This document shows, in pieces, positions 41,644 to 50,027 of a stretch of 64,000 nt of DNA. Below the pieces are notes generated by a model. That model was not told the DNA's origin and did no database searches. It saw nothing but the letters and a program-made list of their open reading frames with translations. Position 1 is the first letter of the stretch; every line of letters starts with the position of its first letter. Location of the stretch: contig JAEWHP010000035.1 of assembly GCA_023387735.1 (NCBI GenBank), forward strand, positions 186,001 through 250,000, given 5' to 3'. The DNA comes from Pseudomonadota bacterium. GTDB taxonomy: Bacteria; Pseudomonadota; Alphaproteobacteria; Rhizobiales; Xanthobacteraceae. The translations under genes and the position numbers were made by a program.

Positions 41644-44022
41644 TCAGAAGTTGAACGTCGTCGACAGCAGATAGGTGCGCGGAGCCCCGAGCGTCAGCAC
41701 GCTGCTGTAGGCGGACGCCCAGTAGGCGCGGTTGCCGACGTTCTCGATGTTGGCGCGCACCACGATCGGCTTGCCGTTCCACGGCGACAGGAAGGTGTAG
41801 CGCGCGCCGATATCGACCCGTGTCCATTCCGGCAGCGAGATCAGGTTCGCCGCATCGTAATACTGCGAACCGGTGTAGATCACCCGCCCGGTAAACGTCA
41901 GCCCTGGAACGAACCAGGTATCCCATTCGGCGCCGACGTTGGCGCTGACGGCCGGGACGCCGATCGCGACCTTGCCGTCGGTATTCGTCCCGGCTGCCGA
42001 CGTCCGGGCCGTGTCGACCTGCCGGCCGTCGATCAACGTCACGCCGCCGAGCACCCGTATCTCGGGCGTGATTTCGCCGAACACATTGAGCTCGGCGCCG
42101 CGGTTGCGTTGCCTGCCGTTCGGCAGTTGATACTGCAGGCCGCCGATGAAGGTCTGCACGATGCTTCGCTGCTCGATCTCGAACAGGCTCAGGGTCGTCG
42201 TCAGGCGGCCAGTGTCGATCTTGACGCCGGTCTCGGCCTGCGTCGTCTTTGCCGGCGGGAAAACCGCGTTTCGATTCTGGTATTGCGCACCGGTCACGAT
42301 GTGCGGCGTCTGAAAGCCCTCGACATAGTTTGCGTAGAGCGAGATGTTCTCGACCGGCTTCACGACGAGCGCGTAGGCGGGCGTCAACGCGGACGCCTCC
42401 TGATACGGCCTGCTGCCTGTGCCTGGCGGAATGAGATTGGTGACCTCGCTTCCGGCGGTCTGGTTGCGCACGCCGATGGTGAACTGAATGCGCTTGTTCA
42501 GCAGCGACATCGTATCGGCAATGCCGAAACTTTCGAGCTGCACGTTGGTACGCTGGTTTGCGGCCAGAACGTTGAAAACCGGTTGAGCCAGGTTCGTCGG
42601 CTCGTTGTACAGGTTCCAGTAGAGCACGCTCTGCGTCGCCGGCGACGGGTTGAATGCAGACAAGACGCGCTGCCGATAGGTTCGATCGTTGATCGAATAA
42701 TTCATGCTCACCGCGTGATTGACCGGGCCGGCGTCGACATTGGCGCGGAGGCCCGCTTCGCCGGCGTAGGTCTCGAACCGCTCGCTGCCGGCGAGCGGAT
42801 TCGACCGCAGTCCGCCAAGCTGGAAAGGTCCGGTGTTGGCACCGGGCGCGGCATTGCTGATGATCGGGGAAGGAAATTTATAGTTGATGTTGCTGTCGTG
42901 ATAGCCGAACGCGCCATACGCGGTCAGCCAGTCCAGGACATCCACCTCGCCGCGCGCAGTCGTGAAGAAATCCGTCGGCTCGTAATAGGCCCACGGCACC
43001 TGGAAATTGGTCCCGGCCTTCGGCGGCGGCGGAAGGATGGGAGAGGCAAGAGAAAAGAAACGCAATGGTGGCTTGAGAACGTCGGCCTGGTAGCCGATGT
43101 CGGCTTCCATGCGCACATTCTCGCCGCGATAATCCAGCCCCAGCACCGCGTTGCCGAATTCGTCCTTCTGGCGATTCCACGGCGTATTGCCGTTCGAATA
43201 GGTGCTGTTCAGCCTGACGCCCCACTCCTTGCGCTCGCCGTAGCGGCGGCTGACGTCGATATTCTCTCCGAACTGCGTCTTGGATGAATACGTACCCGTC
43301 AAGCGGGTAATATCCACGTCAGGTGCGTGCTTGGTGATGAGATTGACCATGCCGCCGACCGCGCCGCCACTGGCGCCGCCGGTGCCGCCGACTGTCATGC
43401 CATTGAGGACGGCGCTTGGACCTTTGAGGACCTCGACCCGCTCGATGAAATTCGCACCGGTGGAATAATATGGCGCGATCCCTGCAAGGCCGTTCAGGGC
43501 GTAGTCGCCGCTGTCATAGTAGAAGCCGCGGATAAACAAGCTGTCGGCGCCACCGCCCGCTGCCTGAATGACCCTAACTGACGGATCATTCGCCAGCACA
43601 TCGCGGATCGTGCGCGCCTGCTGGTTTGCAATCAACTCCGCGGTGTAACTGGTCTGGCTGAACGGCATATCCATCACGCCGCGATTGCCGAGAAGCCCGA
43701 GACTGCCGCCGCTTGCGACTTGTCCCCCAGCATAAGGAGGAGGCAACGCATCGAGCGTTCCGGTAGACGGCGTTACGTAGGGGACGGGCTCCACACGGCG
43801 CGGCGCCGGCGCAGCCGCGCGCCGTTGCACGCGCGATGAGGAAGTCTGCGATCTCGGTGCTGCCTGACGCGCACGTTGCGGGCTTGGCGCATCCACCGTG
43901 ACGGGCGGCAGGGCCGACTGCGCGAACGCTTTCTGACCACTCACAAGACCCGGAGACAGAGCAAGGTAACTCACCGCGCCCAATGAAACAGCGCGCACAA
44001 TATTCCCAGTCCAAGAAATCAT
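41644..44022 (-). CDS. TonB-dependent siderophore receptor
   Basis: Outer-membrane receptor of about 792 residues. The signal peptide ends KAFAQS; a Pro-rich stretch follows, then the plug (FSQTSYTAELIANQQARTI, GFYYDSGDYALNGLAGIAPY, VEVLKGPSAVLNGMTVGGTG) and a 22-strand barrel ending in Phe (LLSTTFNF). It imports an Fe-siderophore by TonB energy; the ligand is unknown. ATG 44022 follows GGTGGAAGT. An Irr-type iron box candidate lies at 44188-44204. Confidence 0.93.
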   Translation of the reverse strand: MISWTGNIVRAVSLGAVSYLALSPGLVSGQKAFAQSALPPVTVDAPSPQRARQAAPRSQTSSSRVQRRAAAPAPRRVEPVPYVTPSTGTLDALPPPYAGGQVASGGSLGLLGNRGVMDMPFSQTSYTAELIANQQARTIRDVLANDPSVRVIQAAGGGADSLFIRGFYYDSGDYALNGLAGIAPYYSTGANFIERVEVLKGPSAVLNGMTVGGTGGASGGAVGGMVNLITKHAPDVDITRLTGTYSSKTQFGENIDVSRRYGERKEWGVRLNSTYSNGNTPWNRQKDEFGNAVLGLDYRGENVRMEADIGYQADVLKPPLRFFSLASPILPPPPKAGTNFQVPWAYYEPTDFFTTARGEVDVLDWLTAYGAFGYHDSNINYKFPSPIISNAAPGANTGPFQLGGLRSNPLAGSERFETYAGEAGLRANVDAGPVNHAVSMNYSINDRTYRQRVLSAFNPSPATQSVLYWNLYNEPTNLAQPVFNVLAANQRTNVQLESFGIADTMSLLNKRIQFTIGVRNQTAGSEVTNLIPPGTGSRPYQEASALTPAYALVVKPVENISLYANYVEGFQTPHIVTGAQYQNRNAVFPPAKTTQAETGVKIDTGRLTTTLSLFEIEQRSIVQTFIGGLQYQLPNGRQRNRGAELNVFGEITPEIRVLGGVTLIDGRQVDTARTSAAGTNTDGKVAIGVPAVSANVGAEWDTWFVPGLTFTGRVIYTGSQYYDAANLISLPEWTRVDIGARYTFLSPWNGKPIVVRANIENVGNRAYWASAYSSVLTLGAPRTYLLSTTFNF

Positions 44023-44187
44023 ACTTCCACCCCAACACCCACGAAGTCGTTCTAGCCTTCGACGTGGAATGGGCGAGTAGAAGTCATCTAAGGTGATGGC
44101 GCAGGCGCGCGACGGATTGCATCTGTGATAACTGGGCAACGACACGCGATTGAGCAATCGACTCAAATCGATCCTCAGAATTGCAGA

Positions 44188-44204
44188 TCTAAAATTGTTC
44201 TAAT
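44188..44204 (-). promoter_or_regulatory. Candidate Irr/iron-control element
   Basis: On the minus strand ATTAGAACAATTTTAGA approaches the rhizobial ICE pattern TTTAGAA-N3-TTCTAAA. It is in AT-rich DNA 166 bases before the TonB receptor start, where an iron-responsive promoter is expected. Confidence 0.4.
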
Positions 44205-44339
44205 TCTAAATCCTTGTGTCCGCAGAGCGCGTCGCGTGATGATTTGACGCAGCGAACCTCAATTTTATTGCGGTCAACCTGGAAACGATTCAAAAATGCC
44301 GACCTCTTGTTTCAACCTAAGGTTTTCAAGCTACTTGAT

Positions 44340-44798
44340 ATGACGAAAGCAAAGGACATTGCCGTCACTTCCGGCACCGATCTGCCGGCCAGGATCGTCC
44401 AGCTGGTAACGAATGCGCCGTACGCATCGTTCGTCGTCCGGCGCGCTTCCGATCGCATCCTGTTTCTTCCCGAGATCATATCGCTGCACACGAGGCGCGA
44501 GCTTTCGGAGATGGCCGGGCTCGGCCGGACTTCCATCGCCAGGATCCAGGCCTGGCTGGCACAGCATGGACGAAGGCTCCGACGGCCGGGTGAGAGCATC
44601 GATGCCGTCATCTGCCACTTTGGCGTTCGGCCAAAGAACGTCTACCGGCATCGACAGCCGGATGCATCGGCGGTTACTTCGCAATCCGATCCGCGCCGCG
44701 CGAAGTCGCCTCCCGAGCGACGGACCGCAACGTCATCGCGCCTCGCCGGCGAACGCCTGCCTCAACACAGACAGGCGGTCGAGCGCGGCCTGCGGTAG
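44340..44798 (+). CDS. Hypothetical protein with RNA polymerase alpha-CTD-like domain
   Basis: About 152 residues from ATG 44340. The segment TRRELSEMAGLGRTSIARIQ continuing AWLAQHGRRLRR (about 48-80) resembles the helix-hairpin-helix of the RNA polymerase alpha C-terminal domain, whose pattern is LPARAVN...LPGLGRKSLAEI; here LPARIVQLV also precedes it. The tail is basic and disordered, and its last 66 bases overlap the convergent aldo/keto reductase gene. An earlier frame opening at 44214 is less likely. It sits beside the TonB receptor and may bind DNA. Confidence 0.55.
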   Translation: MTKAKDIAVTSGTDLPARIVQLVTNAPYASFVVRRASDRILFLPEIISLHTRRELSEMAGLGRTSIARIQAWLAQHGRRLRRPGESIDAVICHFGVRPKNVYRHRQPDASAVTSQSDPRRAKSPPERRTATSSRLAGERLPQHRQAVERGLR

Positions 44799-45731
44799 CG
44801 GTCCTCTTTCCACGGCAGCGAGCGCGTCCTCAAACTGTTGCGGCGTCGCCATGCCGACCAGAATCGTGCCCATCGCCGGATGAGACAATGCAAACCGCGT
44901 GGCGGCTTCGGTCAGGCTGGCGGCGAACCCTTCCTCGACCAGCGGTCGCAGACGAAGCGCGCGTTCGATGTCGGAGTCATAGCTCATGGCCGAACCGATC
45001 GGCTCCGGCGGCGGACTGGCGATCGGGTGACGCTCGGCCGAGCCCGACAATGCGCCGCCGGCCAGCACGCGGATGCCGACCACGCCAACGCCGGCGGCCG
45101 TGGTCTTGTCGAACAGCCGACCGTAATCCTGTGCCGGATAGTTCGGCGGCAACGCTTCCGCGGCGGACGGATTGAGCATGTTGTAGACGATCTGGGCGCT
45201 GTCGAAGACGCGCGCCTCGATCACCTGATGCAGTGCCGCCGTGTCGCCGACGGCCGTCATCCCGAGAAATCGAATCTTTCCCTGCTCACGCAGGCGCTCG
45301 AACGCCGGCACCACCTCGTCGAGCACCTGCCGGGCGCTCAGCGCCGAGCCGCCGCCGTTGTCGGTGATGCTGTTGTGGAGATGCAGGATGTCGACCCGAT
45401 CGAGGCGCAGTCGCGCCAGGCTGCCTTCCAGCGATTCCCTTACGGCATCGCCGATGCGGCCGAACTCGCCGGGCGCCAGCCGGACCTTGGTGCCGACCAC
45501 GGCATTGGCCGGCTTCAGCTTCTGCAGGATGCGGCCAAGGTTAGTTTCCGACTCGCCATCGCCGTACAAAACCGCGGTGTCGAAGTAATTGACCCCGGCT
45601 GCGATCGCCCGCGCGACGGTGCGCTCCTGGTCGGCAGGGTCGCCGCGCACCATGATTCCGCCGACGGCGCCGCAGCCAAAGCCCAGCACCGAGAGTTGCA
45701 TTCCCGTCCGCCCAAAGACCCGCATTTGCAT
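44733..45731 (-). CDS. Aldo/keto reductase
   Basis: NADPH-type oxidoreductase of 332 residues. The catalytic set is Asp and Tyr in YFDTAVLYGDGESE, Lys in VVGTKVRLAPG and His in DILHLHNS. The N-terminal FGRTGMQLSVLGFGCGAVGG is typical of the AKR group near pyridoxal 4-dehydrogenase and L-fucose dehydrogenase. GGGAGAA lies upstream of ATG 45731. The 3' end overlaps the convergent hypothetical gene. Confidence 0.88.
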   Translation of the reverse strand: MQMRVFGRTGMQLSVLGFGCGAVGGIMVRGDPADQERTVARAIAAGVNYFDTAVLYGDGESETNLGRILQKLKPANAVVGTKVRLAPGEFGRIGDAVRESLEGSLARLRLDRVDILHLHNSITDNGGGSALSARQVLDEVVPAFERLREQGKIRFLGMTAVGDTAALHQVIEARVFDSAQIVYNMLNPSAAEALPPNYPAQDYGRLFDKTTAAGVGVVGIRVLAGGALSGSAERHPIASPPPEPIGSAMSYDSDIERALRLRPLVEEGFAASLTEAATRFALSHPAMGTILVGMATPQQFEDALAAVERGPLPQAALDRLSVLRQAFAGEAR

Positions 45732-45858
45732 CGCCGTTCTCCCGGATGGCTGGGAGATTATGCGATGCCGGTCAGGCATTGCTCAACCCTGTCTGGTAGC
45801 CGGCTTCGGCGAAACCGAACCTCCACGCCTTCGCGGGCGGCGCGCGGCCGTCGCGGAA

Positions 45859-46107
45859 TCAGGTGCTGGAACGTGAATGGCCGGATTGGCTGCCCGCCTT
45901 GCGGCTGCCATTGCGCCGATGGACATATGCATAAGGGGCGCACAGCAGCATCTGGAAAAGCGCTCGGTTCGCCTGGTATCTGGCAGATGCCCGTCGGCTT
46001 TCCGCCCCCTGCATGACGACCTGTCCTTCGGCCGTACAAACGCTCCATCGCCACGCGCGACCACGCTTTTCCAACAGGGCTTCGAAGACAGGCAATCGAT
46101 GCGGCAT
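45859..46107 (-). CDS. Small hypothetical protein
   Basis: An 82-residue protein. RGRAWRWSVCTAEGQVVMQG then ARYQANRALFQMLL looks like a small beta-hairpin and helix unit, similar in feel to short Bradyrhizobium proteins with a W-x-W-x-V strand. AAGGA lies five bases before ATG 46107. Function unknown. Confidence 0.6.
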   Translation of the reverse strand: MPHRLPVFEALLEKRGRAWRWSVCTAEGQVVMQGAESRRASARYQANRALFQMLLCAPYAYVHRRNGSRKAGSQSGHSRSST

Positions 46108-46418
46108 TGCTATCCTTACAATTTGCTCGGTGGTAATATGTCATCGGATCCCCTTGCGGGTTCAAAGATTTGAACAAAATTTGCTGAAAACCGACATAGA
46201 CGGCCCTGAGGCCGCATGTTTCGCAAGGCGAAAACACAATTTGAGCCTTAAGTAATGGAATATAACTTGCTGCCGTGTGCGCACGACGTGTTGCGCACGG
46301 CATGTTGCTCGTGGAATGCCGTTGCAATCTAAGTTTTATTGTTCAAGTCAATCCAACCAGAGCTTGAGACGAGAAGTCGCTTCGCTCTTGTTGGCAAACA
46401 AGGCGCTGGTCAACATCA
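46108..46418. other. AT-richer intergenic region
   Basis: Less GC-rich than its surroundings, with the promoters of the small minus-strand gene and the NYN gene. CTCGTGGAATGCC and nearby sequence show no clear palindrome. No gene seen. Confidence 0.35.
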
Positions 46419-46994
46419 ATGTCGTTCCGCCCCAATCACTTTGCGCTCTTCATCGACGGCGCCAACCTGCACGCAACCGCGCGCACGCTCGGCTTCGACA
46501 TCGACTACAAACGCCTCCTCAGGGAGTTCGAAGGCCACGGCACCTTGCTGCGCGCGTTCTATTACACCGCGGTCCTCGAGGATCAGGAGTATTCGTCGCT
46601 CCGCCCGCTGACCGATTGGCTCAGCTACAACGGCTACACCGTGGTCACCAAGCCGGTGAAGGAGTTTATTGACGCCGGCGGTCGCCGCAAGGTGAAGGGA
46701 AGCATGGACGTCGAGCTTGCGGTCCACGCCATGGAGCTTGCCGATCAAATCGACCAGATGGTCCTGTTCTCGGGCGACGGCTCCTTCCGCCCCCTGGTCG
46801 CGGCAGTCCAGCGCCGCGGCGTCCGCGTGACGGTGGTTTCCTCGATATCGAGCCAGCCACCGATGATCGCCGACGAATTGCGGCGTCAGGCCGACGTCTT
46901 CGTGGACCTCATGGAGTTGCGATCCAGGCTCGGCCGCGAACCCGCCGTACGCGCGGAGAGCCCGTCGCTGGTTCGTCGGCGGCAATCGGATTGA
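46419..46994 (+). CDS. NYN-domain protein (LabA/DUF88 family)
   Basis: Putative RNase of 191 residues with the PIN-like NYN fold. The acidic metal residues are in FALFIDGANLHATARTLGFD, GSMDVELAVHAMELADQ and LFSGDGSFRPLV. RRGVRVTVVSSISSQPPMIADELRRQAD matches the LabA-like group. Members cut RNA in bacteria, but specific targets here are unknown. It has no strong ribosome site. Confidence 0.88.
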   Translation: MSFRPNHFALFIDGANLHATARTLGFDIDYKRLLREFEGHGTLLRAFYYTAVLEDQEYSSLRPLTDWLSYNGYTVVTKPVKEFIDAGGRRKVKGSMDVELAVHAMELADQIDQMVLFSGDGSFRPLVAAVQRRGVRVTVVSSISSQPPMIADELRRQADVFVDLMELRSRLGREPAVRAESPSLVRRRQSD

Positions 46995-47028
46995 TCTATT
47001 GCAGAAGATCCAAAGGCTGGCCGGCGCT

Positions 47029-47160
47029 TCAGCCGAAAAAGCCCTTGGCGATCGCCTTTGCAAACACGGGCACGGACTCGACGAGCCGGCCGGCGAACAG
47101 CGCACGGTCCGCCAGCGAGAAAACGATACAGAATACCGATGCCGCGACAATAGCCTTCAT
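47029..47160 (-). CDS. Small membrane or secreted peptide
   Basis: A 43-residue peptide with a hydrophobic start (MKAIVAASVFCIVFSLADRA) and an amphipathic end (LVESVPVFAKAIAKGFFG). It may be a single-pass membrane peptide. The frame is open to 47235, but the shorter start gives the better N-terminus. No family recognised. Confidence 0.45.
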   Translation of the reverse strand: MKAIVAASVFCIVFSLADRALFAGRLVESVPVFAKAIAKGFFG

Positions 47161-47367
47161 TGGCCCAGTTAAGCAGCGATGACCTAACGATCGCTTAAGA
47201 CATTTTGGCCGTCGTCCGTTTATGGCGAGCACCATGCTGTTTCCGCCCCGAGATCAGTTCACTTTTGAACACTTCCCGAGCCCTGACCATCTTGCCAACT
47301 CGTGCGTAGGAACGAACGCACCGATATCGGATTGCATCTTCAAGGGCAGAAGCGGAAGGAAACGAAC

Positions 47368-47685
47368 ATGAAGGTTAAATCGATTGTGGGACTGGCTGCG
47401 ACCCTGGCGCTCGTGAGCACCATGTCATTCGCCCAATCTCCGAACACGGCAGGCGGCGACTCGAAGGCTGGCGGACCGGCAGGGTCGAAGACGACCACGG
47501 GAGACAGCATGAACGGCAGCACGACGGGTGGCGGCCCGGCCATGAAGAACGACGGTACGCCCGCCACGACCACGGGAAGTTCGATGCCTTCCTCCAGGGA
47601 TCCAAGCACGCAGGGTGCGGGCACTGCCGGCTCTGTCGGGAAGAAGGGTGATGCCGCATCGCCCGGCGGCACCATGAAGAAATAA
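47368..47685 (+). CDS. Secreted Gly/Ser/Thr-rich low-complexity protein
   Basis: Exported protein of 105 residues. The signal peptide ends MSFAQS; the remainder is a disordered Gly, Ser, Thr and Lys repeat (GGDSKAGGPAGSKTTTGDSM, ending SPGGTMKK). Such small proteins are common in Bradyrhizobium and some are stress-induced. GGAAGGA precedes ATG 47368, and a terminator follows at 47705. Confidence 0.75.
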   Translation: MKVKSIVGLAATLALVSTMSFAQSPNTAGGDSKAGGPAGSKTTTGDSMNGSTTGGGPAMKNDGTPATTTGSSMPSSRDPSTQGAGTAGSVGKKGDAASPGGTMKK

Positions 47686-47704
47686 GCAACATGAAGGTAT
47701 AAGC

Positions 47705-47733
47705 AAAGAGCCCCGCATCGCGCGGGGTTCTTT
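47705..47733 (+). terminator. Rho-independent terminator
   Basis: AAAGAGCCCCGC pairs with GCGGGGTTCTTT around ATCGC, 20 bases after the secreted low-complexity gene. The T-run is part of the stem. Confidence 0.75.
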
Positions 47734-47833
47734 CATGGCGCTCCTGCGCGCGCTGCCGCCCGCAGCCAGGCGCTACGATGCCGGACGCACCGGCACCGAA
47801 TCGCCTGACCACCGCTCGCGCCCTACCGGAACA

Positions 47834-48073
47834 TCAGCGACCAAAACGGCCGGAGTTCATCCCCGCACCATTGCTTCCGACGGCTTTGAAGCCCGGACCG
47901 GCAACGGCGTTCTTCGGCTTCTGATTGGCCTTGATCGCATCGCAGACGTGCTTCGGTGTTGGACCGCCCGCGAAACAGAACGGCGAACTGCCCGCGAATG
48001 CCGAGCCCGAAGACGCGATGGCGACAAGCGCGACGGCGGTGAGGCCCGCCAGCTTCATGATATTGGACTTCAT
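47834..48073 (-). CDS. Small secreted protein
   Basis: A 79-residue exported protein with signal peptide ending GSAFAGS. The mature part has two Cys (SPFCFAGGPTPKHVCDAIK) likely to form a disulphide and ends in a Gly-rich tail. Family unknown. AAGGAGA precedes ATG 48073; the longer frame to 48136 adds no features. Confidence 0.7.
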   Translation of the reverse strand: MKSNIMKLAGLTAVALVAIASSGSAFAGSSPFCFAGGPTPKHVCDAIKANQKPKNAVAGPGFKAVGSNGAGMNSGRFGR

Positions 48074-48260
48074 GGTGTTGCTCTCCTTTGGTTGGACACC
48101 AAACCTCAGTCGCAGCGTCGAGCAGACACCGTTCAATGCGGTTGGTCATGGGCGTGCAATGAGTGTGACCTTCGACACCCAGACCGACACCTTCGGCACA
48201 AGCGCGCAAAGGGTTCATGCAACATTCAGATAGACGCTGGAGCGCTGCGGATTGCGCGTC

Positions 48261-48298
48261 TTCGTCATGGCCGGGCCTGTCCCGGCTATCCACGAGCA
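48261..48298. repeat. Dispersed repeat (GTCATGGCCGGG type)
   Basis: GGCCGGG-CCTGT-CCCGGCT hairpin within GTCATGGCCGGGCCTGTCCC followed by GGCTATCCACG. This sequence is recalled as a frequent intergenic repeat in Bradyrhizobium. Confidence 0.6.
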
Positions 48299-48374
48299 AG
48301 GTCCACAAGCGGGAGTTCTGGCATCGCACACGAATTCGCGCGACGCATCAATTCAACCGCTATCGAACCGAGCC

Positions 48375-48415
48375 AAAAAAATCAGGGCCATGCGGCGGCA
48401 CCACATGGCCCTGAT
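48375..48415 (-). terminator. Rho-independent terminator of the 24-residue peptide gene
   Basis: ATCAGGGCCATG and CATGGCCCTGAT form a perfect 12-base stem (48381-48392, 48404-48415) with a T-run on the minus strand. It lies 25 bases after the stop at 48440. Confidence 0.85.
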
Positions 48416-48439
48416 CGATAACGACGATTGCCTGCAAGG

Positions 48440-48514
48440 TTATCGCAAGCCCAGGAATGAAAGAATCGCACCTATGACCACGATGAGTCCGATCAGATAG
48501 ATGATTCCGTTCAT
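48440..48514 (-). CDS. 24-residue membrane peptide
   Basis: Reads MNGIIYLIGLIVVIGAILSF then LGLR: one membrane helix with a short basic end. GGAGGG sits four bases before the ATG and a strong terminator follows, so this is a real stand-alone mini-gene. I recall near-identical peptides in other rhizobia. Function unknown. Confidence 0.75.
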   Translation of the reverse strand: MNGIIYLIGLIVVIGAILSFLGLR

Positions 48515-48630
48515 GACACCCTCCAGATGTTCGATGAACGGAAACGCACCTCGCGAAAAACAGTTCCGTGCCGCGCTCCTTCAACGACCTCCGGCCTCGG
48601 CAATCCCGCGAGGAATGAATATCTCGCGGC

Positions 48631-48879
48631 TCAGGCGCCCTTCTCGCACTTCTTCAGGAAGCTGGTTTTAGCTGCACCCGAAAGCGGCTTTCCATCAGCG
48701 CTTACGGCCTTGGTTGCGCAGGCATCGGCCATGCACTTCTTCATGAACGACGTCTTCGCCGCGCCGGCGAGCGGCTTGCCATCCTTGCCGACAGCCTTGG
48801 TTTCGCAAGCGTCCTGCGCGAACGCTGCGCCGCCCGCGAATGTCAGAACGAACGCAGCCAACATCAATTTCCTGAGCAT
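48631..48879 (-). CDS. PsiF-repeat secreted protein
   Basis: Exported protein of 82 residues: the signal peptide ends AAFAQD, then two copies of a C-x-TKAV-x2-DGKPL-x-GAAKTSF-x-KKC unit, the PsiF repeat. In E. coli psiF is induced by phosphate starvation; function unknown. ATG 48879 follows GGAAAG; the longer frame to 49233 lacks features. Confidence 0.85.
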   Translation of the reverse strand: MLRKLMLAAFVLTFAGGAAFAQDACETKAVGKDGKPLAGAAKTSFMKKCMADACATKAVSADGKPLSGAAKTSFLKKCEKGA

Positions 48880-49533
48880 GGGCTTTCCTCTCTTGCAGTT
48901 CAGGGCACCGTTCGGCCCAGCCGAAAGATATCCGTCGCGGCACGGTTGGGGCCATACACAATTTCCGAAACGAGATAACTTTACCTGTTGCCAAATGTTC
49001 CCGCCTTGATGGATGCTGAAACGCACGCGAAATGCTGCGGCCTGTTGACGGTTGACAATCCAGCGCACCGATACGCCGCATGGACCGCAAATTTCTGCCC
49101 GTCGGGCAATCTGCCGTGTGCGCGTAAAATCGAATTTCTGTAGCGGCTTCAAAGTGATTTGCCCGGTCCAGCCCCAGCGGCAAAAACATTCCCTTTCGCG
49201 ATTACCCCAAATCACCCCTACAATTCTCGCCATCCCGTCCCGCCAGAGGGGCGTCGGCCATTGTCACGAACGTTGGGACGGGTTGCGGTGGACGCGGCAG
49301 CGTCGGGCGCGTCATCATGTTCGCAGGGCGGATTTCCGTGAGCGAGCATGCCGCGCAAGACGTACGGCGCTGAAGCGTACGGCAAAACCGTGTGGTCCTG
49401 GCGCCCGTGGCTGGCGTCAAGCTGTCGGTGGCGGATGGTTTCCTACCGGAGACGATCGGCCGTCAAGCCGGCAGCGATGGAGGCAAGAGGAATTCGTCTC
49501 CAGGGAGAGCCCGGCATAAGCCGTAAAACCACT
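48880..49533. other. Long intergenic region, no gene supported
   Basis: No frame has family features. From about 49230 onward the sequence resembles an intergenic repeat block that I recall from other Bradyrhizobium genomes, where overlapping Arg-rich frames are often misannotated as proteins. It leads into the structured inverted repeat at 49534. Confidence 0.4.
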
Positions 49534-49645
49534 GCGCAGGGAATGCCGGAATGCTCCGACTGTACCTGTATGCTCGTGTGCGCAACTCTTCGCACTTATT
49601 GCACGCGAGACCGCGGGTGCAGCAAGCACCCGGCATTCCCTGCGC
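49534..49645. repeat. Long nested inverted repeat (structured element)
   Basis: GCGCAGGGAATGCCGG (49534-49549) and CCGGCATTCCCTGCGC (49630-49645) are perfect 16-base arms. Inside are further partly paired segments: GCT/AGC, TGTACC/GGGTGCA, TCGTGTG/CACGCGA and GTGCG/CGCAC. Together they make one long imperfect hairpin that could be an RNA structure or a mobile-element end. Confidence 0.7.
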
Positions 49646-49718
49646 CCTCTCTTCGTGGGGCGAAGAATTCGAACAACTCGGGCGAGACATGCCGCGAGAA
49701 CGCGGACGCACATTCACT

Positions 49719-49853
49719 TGTCGTCCCCCGCGAAGGCGGGGGACCCAGTATTCCAGAGGCAACCGTGATTGAAACGGGAGAGCGCAGCGTACTGGATACC
49801 CGCCGGAGCCTGTCATCGGGCTCGCCGAAGGCGAGACCCGGTGGCGGGTATGA
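49719..49853. repeat. Compound dispersed palindromic repeat
   Basis: Two hairpins: GTCCCCCGC-GAAG-GCGGGGGAC (49723-49744) and ATACCCGCC...GGCGGGTAT (49796-49851), the latter with an inner GGCTCGCC/GGCGAG stem. The GAAG loop matches the CTTC loop of the repeat at 27945 in reverse. Confidence 0.75.
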
Positions 49854-50027
49854 CAATCCGAGTATATGGAGAAATGGCGCTTCGTTCGCAACGACTGTTC
49901 TCTTATGTGAAGCAGTATGGCCGTTTAGAATCGTAACAGTTCGCAACAGCACACCTGCAAGTGAGTTGCGATAGCGCCTCCGCCACTCCGCTTTGATCTT
50001 GACCGACGCCCTGCTAAACCGCCGCCC

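Noticed and set aside
49052..49974. Overlapping plus-strand frames in the repeat block
   Set aside because: They are Arg/Cys-rich, overlap each other and run through inverted repeats; they look like translations of a non-coding repeat.
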